From an uncultured Gemmatimonadota bacterium (GTDB lineage: Bacteria; Gemmatimonadota; Gemmatimonadetes; Gemmatimonadales; Gemmatimonadaceae): a stretch of DNA of 10,609 bases. The position numbers and the translations under genes were made by a program. Within the stretch, counting starts at the first letter, position 1. Every line of letters starts with the position of its first letter. The notes under the pieces are model-generated. The model was given only the letters and a program-made list of their open reading frames with translations. It searched no databases and was not told the origin of the DNA. Positions 5,573-10,609 of the stretch are shown in pieces. Location: contig CAITQY010000164.1 of assembly GCA_903894655.1 (NCBI GenBank), positions 1 to 10,609 of the forward strand, given 5' to 3'.

Positions 5573-6664
5573 AGCGACGGCGTGCAGCAGCGCGTCGGCG
5601 ATGCGGTCGAGCGGCAGCACGTCAACCGCCGCATCGAGCTTGACCGCTTCTCGCGGCATGCCGTACACGACACACGTTTCCTCGTTCTGGGCAACGGTGT
5701 ACGCCCCGGCTTCACGCATGGCCAGCAGCCCCTTGGCACCATCGGCACCCATCCCGGTCAGCAGGGCGCCCACCGCATTACGCCCCGCGCTGCGCGCGAC
5801 GCTCTGAAAGAGCACGTCGACCGCGGGCCGCTGGTGATGCACCTTGGGCCCGTCCTTCACGCGCACTGCCCACCGTGCACCGCTGGCGTGCAACACGAGG
5901 TGCTTGCCACCCGGTGCCACGAGCGCGAGCCCCGGCACGACGAAGTCGCCGTCTTTCGCTTCCTGCACGCGCATCGCACAGACCTGATCGAGGCGCTTGG
6001 CGAAGGACAGGGTGAAGTGCTCCGGCATGTGCTGCACGATGACTGTACCTGGCGCATCGACCGGAAAACGACGGAGCACCTGCTCGAGCGCTTGCGTGCC
6101 ACCGGTGGAGGCGCCGAGCGCAATGATCTTGTTGGTCGCGTTGAGCGACGCGATGGCCGAGCGCCCCGGCACCGGCGGTGCATCGGCCGTCGCCGAACGC
6201 TTGACGACGCGGGCGTGCGATGCCGCGCGCACCGCGCGCACGAGTTCGTCCGCGATATCGCCAGCGGCGAGCGACGAGCCCGGCTTGGCGATCACCTCGA
6301 CCGCCCCAAGCGAGAGCGCACGTAGGGCGGTCTCGCTGTTGGCGGGCGTGAGCGAGCTCACCACCACCACCGGCAGCGGGAAGTGTTGCATCAGCTTGGA
6401 CAGGAACGACAGTCCGTCCATTCGCGGCATTTCGATGTCGAGCGTGATGACGTCGGGCCGAAGCTGCACGATGCGCTCGCGCGCCACGTACGGATCGGTC
6501 GCCGTGCCGACGACTTCGATATCGTCATACTTCGACAACGCATCGGAGAGAATGCGACGCACCAGCGCGGAGTCATCCACGACCAGCACCCGCACGACAC
6601 CCGGCGTGCGCAGCGGAGGACCGGAGCCTGGCAGTGGCGATCCCGGTGTCAGCATCGTCGTCAC
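5558..6664 (-). CDS. cheB: CheB: chemoreceptor methylesterase/deamidase response regulator
   Basis: The product is 368 aa. A Pro/Gly-rich N-terminal leader (1-23) precedes a receiver domain (about 24-145) with Asp30/Asp31 and the phosphorylated Asp76 in TLDIEMP. A linker (150-175) joins it to the methylesterase domain (about 178-365). The catalytic triad is Ser186 (GASTGG), His212 (QHMPEH) and Asp308 (GMGADG), with exactly the spacing of E. coli Ser164, His190 and Asp286. The enzyme removes methyl groups from receptor glutamates and can deamidate receptor glutamines, opposing CheR. CheA phosphorylates and activates it. The start is either the GTG at 6664, whose GTGA overlaps the cheX-like stop, or the ATG at 6655. 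Neither has a clear Shine-Dalgarno, so reinitiation after the preceding gene is likely. It is the last gene of the operon. Confidence 0.97.
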   Translation of the reverse strand: MTTMLTPGSPLPGSGPPLRTPGVVRVLVVDDSALVRRILSDALSKYDDIEVVGTATDPYVARERIVQLRPDVITLDIEMPRMDGLSFLSKLMQHFPLPVVVVSSLTPANSETALRALSLGAVEVIAKPGSSLAAGDIADELVRAVRAASHARVVKRSATADAPPVPGRSAIASLNATNKIIALGASTGGTQALEQVLRRFPVDAPGTVIVQHMPEHFTLSFAKRLDQVCAMRVQEAKDGDFVVPGLALVAPGGKHLVLHASGARWAVRVKDGPKVHHQRPAVDVLFQSVARSAGRNAVGALLTGMGADGAKGLLAMREAGAYTVAQNEETCVVYGMPREAVKLDAAVDVLPLDRIADALLHAVAARRT

Positions 6665-7161
6665 GCGCCACTCACATAGCCATGGGAGACCGGCGCCGTG
6701 TCGTCGCGTTCTTCGAACAGGTAGAGCACCGCTTCGGTGCGACCGTCTTCAACGCCGAAGATGACACGCGCCGTTGGCACGTCCTCCTGACGGGAGATGT
6801 CGTCGAGCCCTTCATGCACACGAGGGGCCGAGAGGTGAAAGACGGCGGCGACGCCTGCGATCGCAGGCAGCAGGTTGCCGCAGATCACGTTCGCGATCTC
6901 CCCGAGGGCATCACGCTGCAGCGGACGCTGACGGGATGCGTCTTCGCCCAGCATGTTCGCCGCAATCGACGAGAGGATGTTGGACGACGCCCGCAGCAGG
7001 AGCCGCCCGCAACGCGGGCCGCGAAACTCCACCGAGACCGCCACATCGAGCGGGGCGGCGGCCTGTTCCGGGGACAGCTCGTGCTCCGGAAAGAGGAGCG
7101 CGAGCTCCTCAAAAGTCGCTGTCGTCGCTCGCGACAGGGACTGGACCGTAGTACTCGGCAT
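6661..7161 (-). CDS. cheX: CheX/CheC-type phosphatase of CheY-P
   Basis: The product is 166 aa. CheC/CheX/FliY phosphatases carry the signature D/S-x3-E-x2-N followed about 21 residues later by Pro. Here it is Asp85-x3-Glu89-x2-Asn92 with Pro113 (DALGEIANVICGNLLPAI and SAPRV). Only one copy is present, as in CheX, whereas CheC has two. The likely role is dephosphorylating CheY-P, whose gene lies just upstream. CheD, a partner of CheC in other bacteria, is also in the operon. The N-terminal ATTATFEELALLFP fits relatives annotated as CheX. The ATG at 7161 is preceded by GGAG (7168-7171) at 6 nt, which supports the unusual 53-bp overlap with cheY. Its end overlaps cheB by 4 bp (GTGA). The symbol is tentative, because the family lies between CheC and CheX. 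Confidence 0.82.
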   Translation of the reverse strand: MPSTTVQSLSRATTATFEELALLFPEHELSPEQAAAPLDVAVSVEFRGPRCGRLLLRASSNILSSIAANMLGEDASRQRPLQRDALGEIANVICGNLLPAIAGVAAVFHLSAPRVHEGLDDISRQEDVPTARVIFGVEDGRTEAVLYLFEERDDTAPVSHGYVSGA

Positions 7162-7537
7162 CGGTGACTCCAGTAACACGCAGGATGGTATCGCGCAGGG
7201 TCTCCGGCGCGAACGGCTTACGGACAATCGCAGCGCCCAACTCGTGGAGCGCAGCCAGACGGGTTTCGCTGCCTTCCGTGGAGACCACGATCACGGGCAA
7301 CGAGGCAGTGTCCGGCGCGGCGCGAAGACGCCGCAGCATCTCCTCGCCGTTCATCACCGGCATGTTGATGTCCAGAAGCAGCAGGTCGACCCACTGTTCC
7401 TGAAGAACGCACAGGCCTTCCTCACCATTGCCGGCCTCGAGGACCGTGCCCAGCGGAAGACCACTCATCCTGAGGGTGCGCACGACCATCTGCCGCATGA
7501 CGGCACTGTCGTCGACCACGAGTACGTTAAAGGCCAT
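7109..7537 (-). CDS. cheY: CheY: single-domain chemotaxis response regulator
   Basis: The product is 142 aa, one receiver domain (about 3-122) plus a 20-residue acidic tail (TDAEYY to SDDSDF). The acid pocket is Asp9/Asp10, the phosphorylated residue is Asp56 in LLLLDINMP, the switch Ser/Thr is Ser86 (VVSTEGS) and the conserved Lys is Lys107 (RKPF). Where E. coli CheY has the aromatic switch Tyr106, this protein has Ile104, so output binding may work differently. It receives phosphate from CheA and, in flagellated species, binds the motor switch. No flagellar gene is in the window to confirm this. The ATG at 7537 has only a weak upstream purine stretch and follows cheD by 18 bp. The last 53 bp also encode the start of the cheX-like gene. 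A less likely alternative is a non-motility CheY-like regulator. Confidence 0.93.
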   Translation of the reverse strand: MAFNVLVVDDSAVMRQMVVRTLRMSGLPLGTVLEAGNGEEGLCVLQEQWVDLLLLDINMPVMNGEEMLRRLRAAPDTASLPVIVVSTEGSETRLAALHELGAAIVRKPFAPETLRDTILRVTGVTDAEYYGPVPVASDDSDF

Positions 7538-7555
7538 GTGTCGGTATCCAGTGCA

Positions 7556-8068
7556 TTAGAGCTTACTCTCGGCGCCGTTGATCTTGAGCGTAACCTCGCC
7601 TGTGGTCACGTCCACCCACATCGTCCGGGACGTCTGCACGCCCCCCGTGTCGTGCGCGTGCACGAGCACTCCGTTCTTCCAGAGCAGCTTGCGCAGCGCG
7701 ATCATGTTGCGCTTGCCGATCTGAAAGCGATCGTCTTCTTCGCGGGCACCGGCGTGCGCGCCACCGGCCACCCGCACGTGCATGCGCTCCTTCTTCGCGC
7801 CGAGCTTGTAGCACTCCTTGAACAGGAGGGGCACGCCACTGTCCACGAACATGGCGGGCTTGTCCTTCATCTTGGATTCGTCAATGGTCCCCGTGGGCAA
7901 CATGACGTGCAGCATCCCCGCCACCGCGACGACCGGGTCATACACCACGATGCCAAGACAGCTGCCAAGGGCATACGTGATGAGTCGTTCGCCCGGCGTA
8001 TTGGACACCTTCACGTCCGCGACCCCAACGATCCGATCAACCGCGCGCGTAGGCGCACTGGCGCCCAT
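7556..8068 (-). CDS. cheD: CheD: chemoreceptor glutamine deamidase
   Basis: The product is 170 aa. The catalytic residues are Cys37 (LGSCLG), His54 (MLHVMLP) and Thr31. Their spacings of 6 and 17 residues match Thermotoga CheD Thr21, Cys27 and His44 exactly. The IGKRNM (117-122) and GGVQTSRTMWVDVTTGEV (142-159) blocks are typical of the family. CheD deamidates selected receptor glutamines to glutamates, which then become methylation sites, and in other bacteria it also binds and stimulates CheC. Having CheD together with a CheC/CheX-type phosphatase downstream suggests that feedback loop here (inference). The ATG at 8068 lies one base after the cheR stop (TAGCATG), so the two are almost certainly co-translated. 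Confidence 0.96.
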   Translation of the reverse strand: MGASAPTRAVDRIVGVADVKVSNTPGERLITYALGSCLGIVVYDPVVAVAGMLHVMLPTGTIDESKMKDKPAMFVDSGVPLLFKECYKLGAKKERMHVRVAGGAHAGAREEDDRFQIGKRNMIALRKLLWKNGVLVHAHDTGGVQTSRTMWVDVTTGEVTLKINGAESKL

Positions 8069-8069
8069 G

Positions 8070-8909
8070 CTACTTCACGTAGACCGCGGGCTGCACATAC
8101 CGAAAACGGTGTGTGAGGCCGGTGAGACTTTCCGAGTGTCCCACGAACAAGTGTCCGCCGGGACGGAGCAGCGTCCAGTAGCGCTCGACAAGCTGCTGTT
8201 GGGTGGCTTTGTCGAAATAGATCATGACATTGCGACAGAGGATAGCATCGAACGGCCCCTGCATCGGCCACCGCTCCATCAAATTCAGCTTCGCGAAATG
8301 GACGAGCCGCCGGAGCGACTTGCCCGCTTCGCACAGCTCGCGTCCCTGCGCGTCGCGGGTGCGGGTCCAGTACTTCTGCATCCACGTCGACGGCACGTCG
8401 GCCATGTGTTCGGCCGGATACGTGGCCGCCTTGGCCGTGGCCAGGACGCGATGACTGAGGTCGGTGGCGAGAATGCGCACGTCACGCGTGGTGATGTCGC
8501 TGAACGTCTCATTGGCGAGCATCGCGAGCGTGTACGGCTCCTCGCCGCTCGAGCATCCGGCGCTCCAGATCCGCACCGAACCCTTCAGCGTGGGGAAGAC
8601 CGCGTCGCGCAGGTAGTCGAAGTGCGACGCCTCACGCAGGAAGCTGGTCTTGTTGGTCGTGAGCGCATCGATCATCTCGGCGAACTCGCGCCGCGACGGC
8701 TCCTTTGCGACGAAATCGAGATACGCGTTGAAGTCGGGCAGATTGAGCGTGCGGAGCCGCTTAGCCAGACGCGCGCGCACGAGCCCTTCCTTGCCTTCGC
8801 GCATGCGGATTCCCGCGTGCTCATGGAGCAACTCGGTGATTCGCGCGAACTGTGCCGGCGAAATGTCGCATTCCGTGAAGAGTGCGTGGCTGGGGCTTTG
8901 GGCGGCCAT
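8070..8909 (-). CDS. cheR: CheR: chemoreceptor glutamate methyltransferase
   Basis: The product is 279 aa. The N-terminal helical domain (about 15-85) is followed by LTTNKTSFLREASHFDYL (83-100). The SAM-binding domain has WSAGCSSGEEPYTLAM (115-130), ILATDLS (146-152), and FDAILCRNVMIYFDK (220-234) with the conserved Arg-Asn, then FVGHSESL (255-262). It methylates receptor glutamates using S-adenosylmethionine, opposing CheB in adaptation. The length is normal, and there is no TPR tail, so this is the classical short form. The ATG at 8909 has GAGG about 7 nt upstream. It lies 32 bp after cheW and one base before cheD. Confidence 0.97.
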   Translation of the reverse strand: MAAQSPSHALFTECDISPAQFARITELLHEHAGIRMREGKEGLVRARLAKRLRTLNLPDFNAYLDFVAKEPSRREFAEMIDALTTNKTSFLREASHFDYLRDAVFPTLKGSVRIWSAGCSSGEEPYTLAMLANETFSDITTRDVRILATDLSHRVLATAKAATYPAEHMADVPSTWMQKYWTRTRDAQGRELCEAGKSLRRLVHFAKLNLMERWPMQGPFDAILCRNVMIYFDKATQQQLVERYWTLLRPGGHLFVGHSESLTGLTHRFRYVQPAVYVK

Positions 8910-8941
8910 CGAAGAACCTCAAAGAGACGGATAGAGGCGCG

Positions 8942-9445
8942 TCAGGCCGCGTGCGCCTGCGCGACTTCCAGCGCCGCGATCTCGCTGCTGGCGAGCACCT
9001 TATCGATGTCGAGCAACAGCTTCACGCGTCCGCCGGTCTTGCCGATGCCGAGCAGGAATTCGGTGTGAATGCCGGCGCCGAAGCTCGGCGCATCTTCGAT
9101 GTCCGCTTCCGCGATGGCAACCACCTCACTGACGCGATCGACCACGATACCGGTCTGAATGCCGCACATCTGAACCACGATGATGCAGCTGTCTTCGCTG
9201 CCATCGTGCACCATGCCGAACTTGCTGCGCAGGTCCGTGATCGGTATGACCTTGCCGCGCAGGTTGATGACACCGCGCACGAACTCCGGCATGCGGGGTA
9301 CCCGCGTGATCGGCTGCAAGCCGATGATCTCGCTTACCTTTAGAATCTCGAGGCCGTACTCTTCGCCGCCGAGAAAGAACGTGAGATACTTGCCCGCGCG
9401 GGACGGTGTGGCGACAACGGACATCGATTCACTCTGCGTGCTCAT
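8942..9445 (-). CDS. cheW: CheW: chemotaxis coupling protein
   Basis: The product is 167 aa. One CheW/SH3-like domain spans about residues 18-150, with YLTFFLGGEEYGLEILKV (20-37), the hallmark GVINLRGKVIPITDLR (58-73) and a GKTGGRVKLLLDIDKVL strand near the end. It links chemoreceptors to CheA in the signalling array. The ATG at 9445 is the best start. Upstream purines are weak (GAGCGAG), and a 144-bp gap, the longest in this operon, separates it from cheA. The C-terminal Ala-rich tail is short and unremarkable. A stand-alone CheW of normal length points to a canonical array. Confidence 0.96.
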   Translation of the reverse strand: MSTQSESMSVVATPSRAGKYLTFFLGGEEYGLEILKVSEIIGLQPITRVPRMPEFVRGVINLRGKVIPITDLRSKFGMVHDGSEDSCIIVVQMCGIQTGIVVDRVSEVVAIAEADIEDAPSFGAGIHTEFLLGIGKTGGRVKLLLDIDKVLASSEIAALEVAQAHAA

Positions 9446-9589
9446 GGCTCGCTCGACATGGATAGAGGGTACGCGGGTCCGACGACCCGTCTGCTGTGTG
9501 GTATCGGCGCCCCCTCGTCGGAGCTTGACTCGAACACATATGGCCCACGGGCCCCCGTGACGCCGGGACCCCTGGTGATGACATCCTGA
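9446..9589 (-). other. cheA-cheW intergenic region with two hairpins
   Basis: This 144-bp gap holds no open reading frame of note. Two perfect stems are visible: CACGGG/CCCGTG (9546-9551 with 9554-9559), and CGGGTC/GACCCG (9474-9479 with 9484-9489) with a 4-nt loop and one further G-T pair. Neither is followed by a T-run on the minus strand. I see no convincing -35/-10 pair for a cheW promoter. The structures may tune expression or mRNA decay between cheA and cheW. Confidence 0.45.
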
Positions 9590-9594
9590 TCAGG
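9585..9594. repeat. Palindrome CCTGATCAGG at the cheA stop
   Basis: A perfect 10-bp palindrome covers the cheA TGA stop codon (9590-9592). It is short enough to occur by chance and contains a TGATCA restriction-type site. Confidence 0.35.
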
Positions 9595-10609
9595 CGGCGT
9601 GCGGCCGATCGCGGCGCATGGGGGAAGGCTCGTGGCTCTGGGCCAGGGCGACTGTCTCGGTCACGTCGAGGATGAGTCCCACGCGTCCGTCGCCGAGAAT
9701 CGCACCGCCACTCACACCGGGCACCTTGCCGAGGCCGTCGCCGAGCGTTTTGGCCACGACCTGTTGCTGCCCGAGGAGTTCGTCCACGAGGAGTGCGGTG
9801 CGACGATCGCCGTCACCGACGATCATGAGCAGGCCGTCGAGCGGCGACTGCACCGCGTGCGTGACGTCGAACAGCCGGTGGAGACGGATGATGGGCAGCA
9901 GTTCGCCGCGCAGCAGCACCACTTCGCCCCGTCCGACGACGGTCGAGAGCGTCGACGGCTCCGGGCGGAAGCTCATGTGGATGTGCGTGAGCGGTACGAT
10001 GAAGCGCTCCTCGCCGACGCGGACCAGCATGCCGTCGGTCACGGCCAGCGTGAGCGGCAGGCGGATGGCAAAGGTGGTGCCCTTACCGGGCGCCGACGTG
10101 ATGTCGATGCGACCGCGAATCGTCTCGAGATTGCGGCGCACGACGTCCATGCCGACGCCGCGTCCCGAAATGTCGGTGACCTGGTCGGCGGTCGAGAAGC
10201 CGGGCGCGAAGATCAGGTTGAACACGTCGCTGTCCGTCATGCCCTTCTCGCTCTCGATCAGCCCTTTCTCGATCGCTTTCTTCACGATCTTGTCGCGATG
10301 CAGACCACGGCCGTCGTCCTTGAGCTCGACGACGACGTTGCCCGAGGCATGGTACGCGTGCAGGCGGACGACGCCGAGGCGCGGCTTGCCATTTGCGACG
10401 CGCTCGTCGGGTCCTTCGACGCCATGATCCACCGCGTTGCGCACCATGTGCACCAGCGGGTCGCCCAGCACGTCCACCATGTTGCGATCGATTTCCACAT
10501 CATCGCCGTCGGTCACGAACTGTACCGTCTTGTGGGCCTTCGACGCCGTGTCGCGAACGACACGCGTGAGCTTCTGGAAGGTCGCGCGCAACGGGACCAT
10601 ACGCATGGA
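9590..10609 (-). CDS. cheA: CheA: chemotaxis histidine kinase, C-terminal part (5' end outside window)
   Basis: The visible 339 residues continue unbroken to the window edge, so the P1 phosphotransfer and P2 domains are not seen. The fragment begins at the end of the dimerisation/P4 junction (SMRMVPL). The P4 ATPase domain follows, with the N-box DPLVHMVRNAVDHGVE, G1 DDGRGL, the F-box FAPGFSTA and G2 GRGVGMDVV. A CheW-like P5 regulatory domain (about fragment residues 195-325) includes AVTDGMLVRVGEERFIVPL and GRGEVVLLRGELLPIIRL. The protein autophosphorylates in response to receptors and passes phosphate to CheY and CheB. The methionine near the edge is internal, not the start. It is the first visible gene of the operon. 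Confidence 0.96.
   Translation of the reverse strand, partial: SMRMVPLRATFQKLTRVVRDTASKAHKTVQFVTDGDDVEIDRNMVDVLGDPLVHMVRNAVDHGVEGPDERVANGKPRLGVVRLHAYHASGNVVVELKDDGRGLHRDKIVKKAIEKGLIESEKGMTDSDVFNLIFAPGFSTADQVTDISGRGVGMDVVRRNLETIRGRIDITSAPGKGTTFAIRLPLTLAVTDGMLVRVGEERFIVPLTHIHMSFRPEPSTLSTVVGRGEVVLLRGELLPIIRLHRLFDVTHAVQSPLDGLLMIVGDGDRRTALLVDELLGQQQVVAKTLGDGLGKVPGVSGGAILGDGRVGLILDVTETVALAQSHEPSPMRRDRPHAA

Noticed and set aside
5231..6325. 364-codon plus-strand open frame running from the kinase gene through cheB
   Set aside because: It overlaps the kinase in another frame and lies antisense to cheB, and its composition is Arg-rich and non-protein-like.
7818..9068. 416-codon plus-strand open frame opposite cheD and cheR
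   Set aside because: It is antisense to two genes with intact catalytic motifs, its composition is Arg/His/Ala-rich, and it matches no recognisable domain. Long antisense frames are expected in high-GC DNA.
9442..9459. Five-codon minus-strand frame whose TGA overlaps the cheW ATG (ATGA)
   Set aside because: It has no ribosome site and a chance overlap of this size is likely. It is worth a glance only if the leader proves regulatory.

Overview
The window is high-GC bacterial DNA with tightly packed genes, almost all on the minus strand. The proteins are bacterial chemotaxis, DNA-repair and envelope types. My best guess for the source is Gemmatimonadota or a similar high-GC, non-proteobacterial Gram-negative. 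I base this on general resemblance: a CheD plus CheX-type phosphatase set, an SRPBCC-SDR fusion, and a small conserved protein otherwise familiar from Bacteroidetes-like genomes. No rRNA, tRNA, CRISPR array, insertion sequence or phage gene is visible.

Layout from left to right. (1) 1-69 is probably the last codons of a plus-strand gene cut by the window edge, followed by a short intergenic stretch with a hairpin and three CTCTGCG repeats. (2) 179-1891 is a three-gene minus-strand operon: a small one-helix membrane protein with a putative CxxH/CxxC zinc site, an SPFH/prohibitin-like membrane protein, and a conserved 166-residue protein of unknown function. The genes are joined by overlap or a very short gap. 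(3) 1892-2101 is intergenic, with a -10-like element near the first gene of that operon and a 54-nt imperfect hairpin. (4) 2102-4782 is a second minus-strand operon: a secreted protein of unknown function, an AlkA-like DNA glycosylase, and an SRPBCC-SDR (TIGR01777/YfcH-like) fusion. (5) 4783-4856 is a 74-bp divergent promoter region. Its two predicted promoters appear to share one -10 element on opposite strands, with a perfect 11-bp palindrome between. (6) 4857-5549, on the plus strand, is a small soluble histidine kinase with no sensor or receiver domain. (7) 5558-10609 is a minus-strand chemotaxis operon, transcribed cheA (partial)-cheW-cheR-cheD-cheY-cheX-like-cheB.

Together the chemotaxis genes give a near-complete signalling and adaptation module: kinase and coupler (CheA, CheW), methylation (CheR), demethylation/deamidation (CheB, CheD), output (CheY) and a CheC/CheX-type phosphatase to switch CheY off. 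No chemoreceptor, CheZ or flagellar gene is in the window. The most notable points are the shared bidirectional promoter, the stand-alone HDINN-type kinase convergent with cheB, the 53-bp coding overlap of cheY and cheX, and the zinc-site protein/SPFH/unknown-protein operon.
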